Assembly: GCA_003532555.1 (NCBI GenBank)
Contig: DOEU01000050.1
Coordinates: 1 to 8,296, forward strand
Reading direction: 5' to 3'
Source of the DNA: Verrucomicrobiota bacterium
GTDB taxonomy: Bacteria > Verrucomicrobiota > Kiritimatiellia > Kiritimatiellales > Pontiellaceae
Length of the DNA: 8,296 nucleotides
Part shown: piece by piece, positions 1 to 7,410 of the stretch
How the letters are laid out: the number at the start of each line of letters is the position of its first letter
Numbering within the stretch: position 1 is the first letter of the stretch
Notes under the pieces: generated by a model
What the model was told of the DNA's origin: nothing
What the model saw: the letters and a program-made list of their open reading frames with translations, nothing else
Database searches by the model: none
Position numbers and translations under genes: made by a program

Positions 1-16
1 ATTTCTATCATGTTTT

Positions 17-53
17 AAATCCGTATATTTTTGTAAGTATTTTAATCCCGTAT
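17..53. repeat. Imperfect direct repeat in the cysJ leader
   Basis: Two similar short blocks, AAATCCGTAT (17-26) and TAATCCCGTAT (43-53), lie about 26 bp apart in the AT-rich leader, upstream of the candidate promoter. Paired, similarly oriented half-sites upstream of a cys operon could bind a regulator such as a LysR-family CysB/Cbl protein, but no known consensus is matched. In DNA this AT-rich the similarity could be chance. Confidence 0.2.
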
Positions 54-69
54 TTTGAGTACAGCTTTT

Positions 70-98
70 TTGCTTTTTAAGTTGCTTCTATTTAAAAT
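70..98 (+). promoter_or_regulatory. Candidate sigma70-like promoter for the cys operon
   Basis: A TTGCTT element (70-75) is followed, after a 17-bp spacer, by TAAAAT (93-98), which matches the TATAAT consensus at five of six positions. The -35 match is weak (TTG only), as expected for a promoter that needs an activator. Transcription would begin near 105, giving a leader of roughly 75 nt before cysJ. A second TTGCTT at 82-87 with TAATTT at 104-109 is a poorer alternative. This is inferred from sequence pattern only. Confidence 0.35.
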
Positions 99-174
99 TA
101 ACGTAATTTTTAGTACTTTCGCAACGTATTAGATTTATGTAATGAAAAATAGCGTTAATAAACCTTTTCGTAAA

Positions 175-180
175 AAAGAG
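175..180 (+). promoter_or_regulatory. Ribosome binding site of cysJ, bearing on start choice
   Basis: The purine-rich AAAGAG ends one base before the ATG at 182, too close for a normal Shine-Dalgarno spacing. It stands 7 nt before a second in-frame ATG at 188 (codon 3). The true start may therefore be 188, giving 597 residues. The stretch CTTTT at 164-168 could pair weakly with AAAAG at 174-178 and partly mask the site. Confidence 0.4.
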
Positions 181-181
181 A

Positions 182-1981
182 ATGAAGATGGTACAACAGC
201 AAAATCAAAATAGTGATTCAATCGGCATAGATCCACAGATTATCGCACAACTGAATCAATTAACTGGAAATCTCTCACCTACCCAACAGAGCTGGCTAGG
301 CGGATATCTCACAAGCATAGCTGCACAAGGAGGTATCGCGCCTGCCAGGCTAGAAGTAGGTGGCGATCACGTTCTCACGATCCTGTACGGATCCCAAACC
401 GGCAATGCCCGATCAATCGCCGAAGAACTTAACGAAGCTGCACACGCCGAAGGCATCACAACCGATCTCGTATCAATGGGAAAGTTTAAGGAGAAAAATC
501 TAAAAAAAACCAAAAACCTAGTAGTACTCGTCAGCACTCAAGGTGAGGGAGATCCACCCGACGATGCTCTTAATTTTGTCGACTTTCTCAATGGCAACAA
601 AGCACCCCAACTAAAAGAAACGCGCTTTGCCGTCTGCGCCCTTGGAGATAGCAGCTATGAATTCTACTGCAAAACTGGAAAAGATTTTGATGCCCGCCTG
701 GATGAGCTTGGCGGCAACCGCCTATTTGATCGCATCGACCTCGATGTTGACTTTGATGACGACGCCGAAGCATGGATTGCATCAAGTATAGCCACCCTCA
801 AGGAAATCCTACCAAGTGCACCCGCATCTGTAGCGGAACCCATCTTATTTTCGGCCCCAGCAACAGGAGTTAAATACACACGCAAAAAACCTCTCCAAAC
901 CCAGCTACTCACCAATCAAAAAATCACCGGGCGACATTCAGAAAAAGACATTCGCCACATCGAAATTGACCTCGAAGAATCCGGGCTGATTTATCAAGCG
1001 GGCGACTCATTGGGAGTCTGGTTTAAAAACAACACCGAACTCGTTAAAGGATTGTTAGAAAAAACAGGAATAAGTCCCACCGATACCATCGAAATAAATG
1101 ATGAAAAAAAATCCATTCAAACGGTATTAGAGCATACCTATGAACTGACTCAACTTCACCCCGCTTTTGTTCAAGACTATGCCGAACTAACCAACCAAGC
1201 CGAACTACGTGCCGTTGCAAGCGATGCAGAAAAACTACAAGCCTATATCACCGATCGACAAATCATCGACGTCATTCACGAATATCCCGCCACCCTCACC
1301 GCTGAAGCACTCATCAGCACCCTACGAAAACTCACCCCACGACTCTACTCCATCGCTTCCGCACAAGTAGAAGTTGAAGAAGAAGTGCACCTTACCGTAG
1401 GCGTTGTCGAATACGAAGCTTACGGATTTCACCACCTCGGCGGAGCCTCCGGCCACCTAAGCCAACTTCAATCAGGCGCAGAAATATCAGTCTATGTGGA
1501 AGCCAGCGACCACTTCCGGCTGCCAACCAACCCAGACACTCCCATTATAATGATCGGTCCCGGAACCGGCATCGCTCCTTTCCGAGCATTTGTGCAAGAG
1601 CGCGCTGCCACCGAAGCCACTGGGGATAACTGGCTCTTTTTTGGTAATCCTCACTTTACCGAAGATTTTTTATATCAAACCGAGTGGCAAACATGGATGG
1701 ACGAAGGCATCCTAAATCGAATTGACCTAGCCTTCTCCCGCGATCAATCCGAAAAAATCTATGTTCAACATCGTATTCTCGAACAAGCAGAAGAACTTTG
1801 GAACTGGATTAATCGTGGTGCCCATATCTATATATGTGGTGATGAAAGCCGTATGGCAAAAGATGTTCATCAAGCCTTCTTAAGCGTGATTGAAGAACAA
1901 GGAAATCAATCCCCTGAACAAGCCGTTGAAACCCTCGATCAACTCCGTCGAGATGGGCGATATCAAAAAGATGTGTATTAA
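182..1981 (+). CDS. cysJ: Sulfite reductase [NADPH] flavoprotein alpha subunit
   Basis: CysJ is the cytoplasmic diflavin subunit of assimilatory sulfite reductase. It takes electrons from NADPH through FAD and FMN to the CysI haemoprotein, for the six-electron reduction of sulfite to sulfide. The 599 residues equal the length of E. coli CysJ. After a roughly 60-residue N-terminal extension comes the flavodoxin-like FMN domain, with SQTGN at 71-75, STQGEGDPP at 118-126 and LGDSSYEFYC at 154-163. The FAD-binding domain carries RLYSIAS at 387-393 and the GGASGHL loop at 420-426. The NADP domain shows GPGTGIAPFRAF at 459-470, the FFGNPHFTEDF stretch from 486 and YICGD at 550-554, and the protein ends in the family's aromatic tail YQKDVY. 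The gene is first in the cys operon. The start could be the ATG at 188 instead (see the ribosome binding site at 175-180). Two A8 runs (502-509 and 1104-1111) leave the frame intact. Identification is secure. Confidence 0.97.
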   Translation: MKMVQQQNQNSDSIGIDPQIIAQLNQLTGNLSPTQQSWLGGYLTSIAAQGGIAPARLEVGGDHVLTILYGSQTGNARSIAEELNEAAHAEGITTDLVSMGKFKEKNLKKTKNLVVLVSTQGEGDPPDDALNFVDFLNGNKAPQLKETRFAVCALGDSSYEFYCKTGKDFDARLDELGGNRLFDRIDLDVDFDDDAEAWIASSIATLKEILPSAPASVAEPILFSAPATGVKYTRKKPLQTQLLTNQKITGRHSEKDIRHIEIDLEESGLIYQAGDSLGVWFKNNTELVKGLLEKTGISPTDTIEINDEKKSIQTVLEHTYELTQLHPAFVQDYAELTNQAELRAVASDAEKLQAYITDRQIIDVIHEYPATLTAEALISTLRKLTPRLYSIASAQVEVEEEVHLTVGVVEYEAYGFHHLGGASGHLSQLQSGAEISVYVEASDHFRLPTNPDTPIIMIGPGTGIAPFRAFVQERAATEATGDNWLFFGNPHFTEDFLYQTEWQTWMDEGILNRIDLAFSRDQSEKIYVQHRILEQAEELWNWINRGAHIYICGDESRMAKDVHQAFLSVIEEQGNQSPEQAVETLDQLRRDGRYQKDVY

Positions 1982-1985
1982 AGGA
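1980..1985 (+). promoter_or_regulatory. Ribosome binding site of cysI overlapping the cysJ stop
   Basis: AAAGGA lies 8 nt before the ATG at 1994, and its first two bases belong to the cysJ TAA stop (1979-1981). This arrangement fits translational coupling, which would help keep the two sulfite reductase subunits in proportion. Confidence 0.7.
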
Positions 1986-1993
1986 ACCTGACT

Positions 1994-3700
1994 ATGAGTA
2001 AAAAAGAAGCAGACTTAACACCCGTCGAAGGCATCAAGGAAAAAAGTGGTAACCTTCGCGGCACCATCGAAGCAGGTTTAGAAAAAGCCATCACAGGATC
2101 GCTCGCTGAAGACGATACGCAGCTCACCAAGTTTCATGGCTTCTATCAACAAGATGACCGTGACATGCGCGACGAAAGACGTCATCAAAAACTTGAGCCC
2201 CTCTACACGTTCATGTTGCGCGCGCGCGTCCCCGGCGGAGTCATTCGAGCGGAGCAGTGGAAAGCCATCGATGCCATTGCACGCGAGCTAACCGGCGGAG
2301 GTCTCCGACTGACCACACGCCAAACATTTCAATATCATGGCATTCTCAAAAAGAATGTAAAACCCCTCATTCAAGGGATTAATACAGCCTTCATCGATTC
2401 CATCGCGGCTTGTGGAGATGTGAATCGCAATGTTCTTTGTAATAGCAACCCCTTTGAATCCAGTCTGCATGCAAAAGTCTACAAAGATGCGACCTCGATC
2501 AGCACCCACTTACTTCCTGCCACACAAGCCTATCATGAAATCTGGCTCGACCAAGAGAAGGTGGCAGATGTGAAAGAAGAGATCGAACCGATCTACGGCG
2601 CAACCTATCTACCTAGGAAATTTAAAATTGCTGTAGCCGTGCCCCCTCATAATGATGTTGATGTTAATGGGAACGACCTTAGCTTTGTTGCAATCGCTAA
2701 AGAAGGTGAACTCAAAGGCTATGATGTTCTTGTTGGCGGCGGTATGGGATGCAGCCATAGCACGCCAGGCACCTATCCACAAATCGCCAAAAACTTAGGC
2801 TTTATAACCCCCGATCAGATTTGCCCGATAGCCGAAGCCGTCGTCACCACCCAACGCGATAACGGTAATCGAACCGATCGAAAACAAGCGCGACTAAAAT
2901 ATACCGTTGACCGCATGGGTGTCGACCTCTTTAAAGCCGAAGTCGAAAAAAGATCCGGCATCACCTTTGCGCCTGAAGAACCCTACACATTCACGATGCA
3001 TGCCGATCGCTATGGCTGGACCGAAAATGCTAACGGCACCTCCAACCTAACTCTTTTTATCGAGCACGGCCGCATCACAGACAAACCCGATGGACCGCAA
3101 ATGCTCCAAGGATTGCTTAAAATTGCCGCGCTTCACGGCGGAGATTTTCGCATGACTGCCACACAAAATCTGATTATCGCCGAAGTGGAAGCCGATAAAA
3201 AAGACGCCATTGAAGCCCTTGCACGCGAAAATGGCCTCCTACGCGACGTAAGCCGATTGCGAGAAAACAGCATGGCATGTGTTGCCCTGCCCACCTGCAC
3301 ACTCGCCATGGCAGAAGCAGAACGGTATTTACCCGACCTCATTACAAAACTAGAAACCCTAGCCAACAAGCACGGGCTTGCCGAACAACCCATCACCATT
3401 CGAATGACAGGCTGCCCCAACGGATGCGCACGACCCTACCTCGCCGAAATCGCTTTTGTAGGAAAAGCGCCCGGAAAATATAACCTCTATCTCGGGGGCG
3501 ACGGGAAAGGCACTCGCCTTGTGCAACTCTATCGGGAAAATATCGATGAAGATCAGATTCTTGCTGAAATCGATCCCTTATTCGAACGCTACGCCTCAGA
3601 ACGAGAGCCGGATGAAGGCTTTGGTGACTTTCTGATTCGAACCAACGTCGTTCCTGCCGTCTATGATGGCCGAGAATTTAAGACGGGACTGGCTCAATGA
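1994..3700 (+). CDS. cysI: Sulfite reductase [NADPH] hemoprotein beta subunit
   Basis: CysI is the catalytic subunit of assimilatory sulfite reductase. It binds siroheme bridged to a 4Fe-4S cluster and reduces sulfite to sulfide with electrons from CysJ. The 568 residues compare with 570 in E. coli. The cluster cysteines are all present in the C-x5-C and C-x3-C pattern: C429, C435, C474 and C478 (CVALPTC and GCPNGC). The anion-binding residues known from the E. coli enzyme (R83, R153, K215, K217) align with R76 in MLRAR, R145 in NRNVLC, and K209 and K211 in LPRKFK. The usual two-fold repeated nitrite/sulfite reductase architecture is therefore complete, and the enzyme should be active given siroheme. 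The NADPH-dependent type is assigned because cysJ lies directly upstream and because of the resemblance to CysI, rather than to ferredoxin-dependent Sir. The stop overlaps the cysH start by ATGA. Confidence 0.97.
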   Translation: MSKKEADLTPVEGIKEKSGNLRGTIEAGLEKAITGSLAEDDTQLTKFHGFYQQDDRDMRDERRHQKLEPLYTFMLRARVPGGVIRAEQWKAIDAIARELTGGGLRLTTRQTFQYHGILKKNVKPLIQGINTAFIDSIAACGDVNRNVLCNSNPFESSLHAKVYKDATSISTHLLPATQAYHEIWLDQEKVADVKEEIEPIYGATYLPRKFKIAVAVPPHNDVDVNGNDLSFVAIAKEGELKGYDVLVGGGMGCSHSTPGTYPQIAKNLGFITPDQICPIAEAVVTTQRDNGNRTDRKQARLKYTVDRMGVDLFKAEVEKRSGITFAPEEPYTFTMHADRYGWTENANGTSNLTLFIEHGRITDKPDGPQMLQGLLKIAALHGGDFRMTATQNLIIAEVEADKKDAIEALARENGLLRDVSRLRENSMACVALPTCTLAMAEAERYLPDLITKLETLANKHGLAEQPITIRMTGCPNGCARPYLAEIAFVGKAPGKYNLYLGGDGKGTRLVQLYRENIDEDQILAEIDPLFERYASEREPDEGFGDFLIRTNVVPAVYDGREFKTGLAQ

Positions 3701-4401
3701 GTCTCGATCAACATACGACAGAAGCACTCGATCACATGAGTGCGTATGAACGCGTTTCTCATGCACAAAACCAATACGGAACGGGCTTAGTTATGAGTAC
3801 CAGCTTCGGCATCCAAAGTGTCGTTATGCTGCATCTAGTAAAGCAACAGCTTCCTCAAATCCCGATCATCTTTATCGATACCGGATACCTTTTTCCAGAA
3901 ACCTATGCCTACGCAAAAACGCTAACCGACCAACTCAAATTAAACATTAAAACCTACCGTGCCAACCTATCCGCCGCACAACAAGAAGAGCGATACGGCC
4001 AGCTGTGGGAACAAGGTGAATCGGGTTTAGAAAAATATAATCAGATCAACAAAGTCGAACCCATGCAACGGGCTCTCGAAGAACTTCAAGCGACCGCATG
4101 GATTTCAGGCATTCGCCGCAACCAATCGCAAAGTCGTCGCAAACGACCCGCCATTGAAAAACAGAACATCTGGATTAAAATCTACCCCATCATTGATTGG
4201 GATGATCAACAAGTTGAAGCCTATTTAAACAAGTTCGATTTACCCCCACACCCCTTGAAAGATAAAGGCTATGTCTCCGTAGGTGATTGGCACACTTCCG
4301 TCCCATTAGCAGAAAATATGTCTCCCGAAGAAACCCGCTTTCACGGACTCAAGCGTGAATGCGGACTGCATCTTGACTTTAATCAAGGTGGCGGCATCTA
4401 G
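3697..4401 (+). CDS. cysH: Phosphoadenosine phosphosulfate (PAPS) reductase, thioredoxin-dependent
   Basis: CysH reduces PAPS to sulfite and adenosine 3',5'-bisphosphate in the cytoplasm, using thioredoxin or glutaredoxin, and so feeds the CysJI enzyme. The 234-residue protein shows the nucleotide-binding STSFGIQS stretch (34-41), [12 protein letters not shown] (59-70), [10 protein letters not shown] (138-147) and the C-terminal catalytic KRECGLH with C222. C222 is the only cysteine in the protein. Where APS reductases carry a Cys-Cys pair, this one reads YNQINKVEP (114-122), and where they carry the second Cys pair it reads VGDWHT (195-200). It therefore lacks the 4Fe-4S cluster and belongs to the PAPS-using, E. 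coli-like class. That implies an APS kinase (CysC) elsewhere in the genome. The ATG overlaps the cysI stop, with a weak GGGA at 3685-3688 as ribosome binding site, so translation is probably coupled. Confidence 0.95.
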   Translation: MSLDQHTTEALDHMSAYERVSHAQNQYGTGLVMSTSFGIQSVVMLHLVKQQLPQIPIIFIDTGYLFPETYAYAKTLTDQLKLNIKTYRANLSAAQQEERYGQLWEQGESGLEKYNQINKVEPMQRALEELQATAWISGIRRNQSQSRRKRPAIEKQNIWIKIYPIIDWDDQQVEAYLNKFDLPPHPLKDKGYVSVGDWHTSVPLAENMSPEETRFHGLKRECGLHLDFNQGGGI

Positions 4402-4409
4402 CTAAAACC

Positions 4410-6176
4410 ATGGCCCTTCTGAGTATTCAACAAATTAGTAAAGCCTTTGGCGGACCGCTTCTTCTCGATCAAGCCACCTTGCAGATTGAACGCAACGAAC
4501 GCATCTTCATGGTTGGCCGCAATGGAGAAGGTAAATCTACCCTCCTGAAGATCATCGCTGGAGAGCTCGAATCAGACGAAGGCTCCCTGATTCCTCAGCC
4601 GGGTCTAAAAATCCGCGCCCTCCAACAAAACGTCCCTGATCAACTTCAAGGAAACATCGAAGATCTCGTCCGAAGCGACTTCACCAATGAAGATGAGTCT
4701 TGGGAAACCCAACAAGCCATTGATCGAGCCATCTCAATTGTCGGCTTGGAAAATCACCTCCTCTTTCAGCAACTTTCGGGTGGACAAAAACGCCGTGCTC
4801 TACTCGCCAAAGCAATCGTATGCGAACCCGATATACTCCTCTTAGACGAGCCCACCAACCATCTCGATATTGAAGCAATCCAATGGCTTGAGCAATTTCT
4901 ACTTCGCTTCCGTGGCTCCCTCATCGTGGTGACGCATGATCGAACTTTCCTCCGCAAACTTGCCACCCGTATCATCGAACTCGATCGAGGAAATCTCCAC
5001 TCATGGGCCTGCGACTACGAAACCTATTTAAAACGTAAACAAGCCCTTCTCGACGGAGAAACTGAGCAATGGGCGCAGTTCGATAAAAAACTGGCAAAAG
5101 AAGAAGCGTGGATCCGCAAAGGCATTAAAGCACGGCGAACAAGAAATGAAGGAAGAGTCCGCGCACTTGAACAGATGCGGCGTGAACGACGACACCGGCG
5201 TGAACAGTCCGGAACCGCTCAACTTCATCTCAACGAAGCCGAACTTTCTGGACGTAAAGTAGCTACCGTCAAAACCCTCTCTTACGCCTATGGGAACCTC
5301 CCCATTGTAGCCGGCTTTAACACCGATATCATGCGCGGCGATAAAATCGGTATCATCGGACCGAATGGTTGCGGAAAATCGACACTCATCCAACTTCTAC
5401 TCGGTCAACTAGAACCCCAACGTGGCACGGTCAAACACGGCAGCAAACTCGAAGTCGCTTATTTTGATCAACACCGTGCCGCCATCGATGATCGAAAAAC
5501 CGTTGCCGAGAATGTTAGTCCCGAAGAGTCCATTACTCTCAACGGGCGCTCCAAACATGTACTCGGTTATCTTCAAGACTTTCTATTTACACCCGATCGA
5601 GCCCGCCAAAAAGCACGCGTTCTATCTGGAGGCGAACGAAATCGATTGCTGCTAGCCAAACTTTTTACCCGCCCTGCTAATGTGCTTGTACTTGATGAGC
5701 CAACCAATGATCTAGATATAGAAACCCTCGAACTTCTCGAAGAACTTTTGGTTCAATATGATGGCACCCTTCTGCTAGTCAGTCATGATCGGACCTTTCT
5801 TAATAACGTAGTGAGTAGCACTATTGTCTTTGAAGGCGACGGCGTCCTGAAAACCTATGTCGGTGGTTATGATGATTGGTTAGATCAACGAATCAAACCA
5901 GAAGCCAATCCACCCAAAGCCACCGAGCTATCTTCCAGCCAAAAAACAAGTAAACGCAAACTCAGCAATCGTGAACGAGAAGAACTCAAAACTCTTCCCG
6001 TGACCATCGAAAAATTCGAAACGGAACTAGAACAACTTCAACTTCAAATGAGCGATCCCGCCTTCTATCGAAAAAGCAAAGAAGAGATCTCTTCTGCCAA
6101 TCAACGCGCCGAATCCCTTCCTCAAGAACTGGAACACGCATATCAACGGTGGGAAGAGCTAGACGCGATGCAATAA
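4410..6176 (+). CDS. uup: ABC-F family ATPase, Uup-like
   Basis: This is a soluble tandem-ATPase ABC protein of the ABC-F type, with no membrane segments. Nucleotide domain 1 has Walker A GRNGEGKST (36-44), signature LSGGQ (122-126) and Walker B with D146/E147 followed by PTNHLD. Domain 2 has Walker A GPNGCGKST (317-325), signature LSGGE (405-409) and D429/E430 with PTNDLD. Between them lies the charged arginine-rich linker (about 222-270, including RRTRNEGRVRAL) typical of ABC-F proteins. The C-terminal tail (about 510-588) is a charged helical, probably coiled-coil segment like the DNA-binding C-terminal domain of E. coli Uup. Uup is known to influence precise transposon excision and branched DNA intermediates, and to interact with ribosomes. 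Length 588 compares with 635 in E. coli. The start is 8 nt after cysH with no well-placed Shine-Dalgarno (AAGGTGG at 4385-4391 is too far), suggesting coupled translation. Another ABC-F subtype is the main alternative. Confidence 0.88.
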   Translation: MALLSIQQISKAFGGPLLLDQATLQIERNERIFMVGRNGEGKSTLLKIIAGELESDEGSLIPQPGLKIRALQQNVPDQLQGNIEDLVRSDFTNEDESWETQQAIDRAISIVGLENHLLFQQLSGGQKRRALLAKAIVCEPDILLLDEPTNHLDIEAIQWLEQFLLRFRGSLIVVTHDRTFLRKLATRIIELDRGNLHSWACDYETYLKRKQALLDGETEQWAQFDKKLAKEEAWIRKGIKARRTRNEGRVRALEQMRRERRHRREQSGTAQLHLNEAELSGRKVATVKTLSYAYGNLPIVAGFNTDIMRGDKIGIIGPNGCGKSTLIQLLLGQLEPQRGTVKHGSKLEVAYFDQHRAAIDDRKTVAENVSPEESITLNGRSKHVLGYLQDFLFTPDRARQKARVLSGGERNRLLLAKLFTRPANVLVLDEPTNDLDIETLELLEELLVQYDGTLLLVSHDRTFLNNVVSSTIVFEGDGVLKTYVGGYDDWLDQRIKPEANPPKATELSSSQKTSKRKLSNREREELKTLPVTIEKFETELEQLQLQMSDPAFYRKSKEEISSANQRAESLPQELEHAYQRWEELDAMQ

Positions 6177-6216
6177 TTGATTACGGTAGAACCTATAGAT
6201 GCAAATAAGATCGGTT

Positions 6217-6224
6217 AGAAAGGA
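6217..6224 (+). promoter_or_regulatory. Strong ribosome binding site of the M20 peptidase gene
   Basis: AGAAAGGA stands 5 nt before the ATG at 6230 and fixes this start. It lies in the 53-nt gap after uup (6177-6229), the largest gap between genes in the window. That gap has no hairpin plus T-run terminator and no convincing promoter hexamer pair. Confidence 0.65.
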
Positions 6225-6229
6225 TTAAA

Positions 6230-7396
6230 ATGAAAGAAAGAGCCCTTCAAAATCTACTCGAATTACTCGCCATCGAAGGCCCTACCGGTCAAGAGCGATT
6301 AGTTGCTGCATATCTAACAAAAAAACTAATCGCTGCCGGCTGTAAGAAAAGCTGGATCCGACATGACGACGCCCACAAACGATTAGGTATGGGTTTTGAG
6401 ATCGGCAATCTCATTGTTCAAATTCCCGGCACGGTGAAAGCGCCACGCATCATGTTCTCCGCACATATGGATACCGTTCCCCTCTGTCGCGGAGCCGAAC
6501 CCCTTATCAAAGGAAAACGAATTGTCGCCAAAGGAAAAACAGGCCTAGGTGGAGATGACCGCTCAGGTTGTTCCGCCATTCTCACTCTCGCAGAAACCTT
6601 GCTGGAAGAAAAAACACCCCGGCCCCCCATCACCCTACTTTTTCCCATTGCCGAAGAAAACGGGCTCCACGGTTCACGTATGGTTCGATTTAGCGATCTA
6701 GGCAACCCCGCTATGGGCTTCAACCTCGACGGGCAAGAGCCCAACGAAATCGTCATTGGTGCCATGAGTGCTGCCCGCTGGCAAGCCACCATTACCGGGA
6801 TTAGTTCCCATGCTGGTCTCGAGCCCCACAAAGGAGTCTCCGCCGGTCTCATCGCCGCAAAAGCCATCTCCACCATCTCAGATAGAGGCTATTTTGGAAA
6901 AATAGAACAAGGAAACCGACGCGGTACTTCCAATATTGGCGCCATCAATGGAGGCGAAGCCAGCAATCAAGTGATGGATCACCTTATCCTCACAGGAGAG
7001 TGCCGAAGCCATAGCCAATCCTTTCTTGAACAGATCATCCGCACCTATCGGACTGAATTTGATCGCGCTGCACAAACCACCAAAAACCAGAGCGGTAAAA
7101 AAGGAAGCGTGATCTTCAAAACCGAAAGTGACTACCGCGCCTTTCTCCTAAAAAAATCAGAACCCTGCGTGCAAATTGCCTGCAAAGCCGTTGAACAGAT
7201 CGGACTCAAACCCAACCCGCTTGTGATGGATGCTGGGCTCGATGCAAACAACTTTAATGAAAAAGGACTCCCCACGGTGACTCTCGGCACAGGCGCACAC
7301 AATTTTCATCAACTGAGCGAATATGTCGTAATCGATGAATATCTAAAAACCTGCCAAGTACTCCAACAAATTGTCTCGGCATCTTTGGCACAGTAA
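6230..7396 (+). CDS. M20-family metallopeptidase, PepT-like
   Basis: This is a predicted cytoplasmic two-zinc peptidase of the M20 family, closest in layout to tripeptide aminopeptidase (PepT) and the PepT-like group. The zinc-site residues can be traced: H79 in SAHMDTV (with D81), the bridging Asp in GGDDRSG (D109 or D110), the catalytic and ligand pair E142-E143 in AEENG, D167 in NLDG, and H360 in an H-x3-E motif (H360-Q-L-S-E364) like that of PepT. An inserted lid/dimerisation domain runs from about 176 to 290 and carries the conserved SHAG (H194). Length 388 is slightly below E. coli PepT (about 408). No signal peptide or membrane segment is visible, so it probably hydrolyses small peptides inside the cell. 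Related M20 members include dipeptidases, carboxypeptidases and deacylases, so the substrate is uncertain. No direct link to sulfur metabolism is visible. Confidence 0.85.
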   Translation: MKERALQNLLELLAIEGPTGQERLVAAYLTKKLIAAGCKKSWIRHDDAHKRLGMGFEIGNLIVQIPGTVKAPRIMFSAHMDTVPLCRGAEPLIKGKRIVAKGKTGLGGDDRSGCSAILTLAETLLEEKTPRPPITLLFPIAEENGLHGSRMVRFSDLGNPAMGFNLDGQEPNEIVIGAMSAARWQATITGISSHAGLEPHKGVSAGLIAAKAISTISDRGYFGKIEQGNRRGTSNIGAINGGEASNQVMDHLILTGECRSHSQSFLEQIIRTYRTEFDRAAQTTKNQSGKKGSVIFKTESDYRAFLLKKSEPCVQIACKAVEQIGLKPNPLVMDAGLDANNFNEKGLPTVTLGTGAHNFHQLSEYVVIDEYLKTCQVLQQIVSASLAQ

Positions 7397-7403
7397 GGTA
7401 GGA
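7395..7403 (+). promoter_or_regulatory. Ribosome binding site of the TauE/SafE gene
   Basis: AAGGTAGGA, with TAGGA 7 nt before the ATG at 7411, begins inside the TAA stop of the peptidase gene (7394-7396). The two genes are therefore almost certainly co-transcribed and possibly translationally coupled. Confidence 0.65.
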
Positions 7404-7410
7404 CTCCCTG

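Noticed and set aside
3697..4401. APS reductase (4Fe-4S, plant/Pseudomonas type) as identity of cysH
   Set aside because: Both cysteine pairs needed for the cluster are absent; the only cysteine is C222 in ECGLH.
5028..5393. 121-codon minus-strand open frame inside the ABC-F gene
   Set aside because: It is antisense to the linker and second Walker A of a conserved protein, with no family motif of its own.
4410..6176. Antibiotic-resistance ABC-F protein or membrane ABC transporter ATPase
   Set aside because: The linker, the PTNDLD/PTNHLD motifs and the C-terminal coiled-coil tail fit Uup better, and no permease partner is adjacent.
6177..6229. Possible promoter or terminator between uup and the peptidase gene
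   Set aside because: TTGATT (6177-6182) and TATAGA (6194-6199) are only 11 bp apart, TAAGAT (6206-6211) is 23 bp away, and no stable hairpin with a T-run exists.
6418..6876. 152-codon open frame on the minus strand inside the peptidase gene
   Set aside because: It lies wholly antisense to a well-supported M20 gene, and its product has no recognisable motif and the low-complexity look of a shadow frame.
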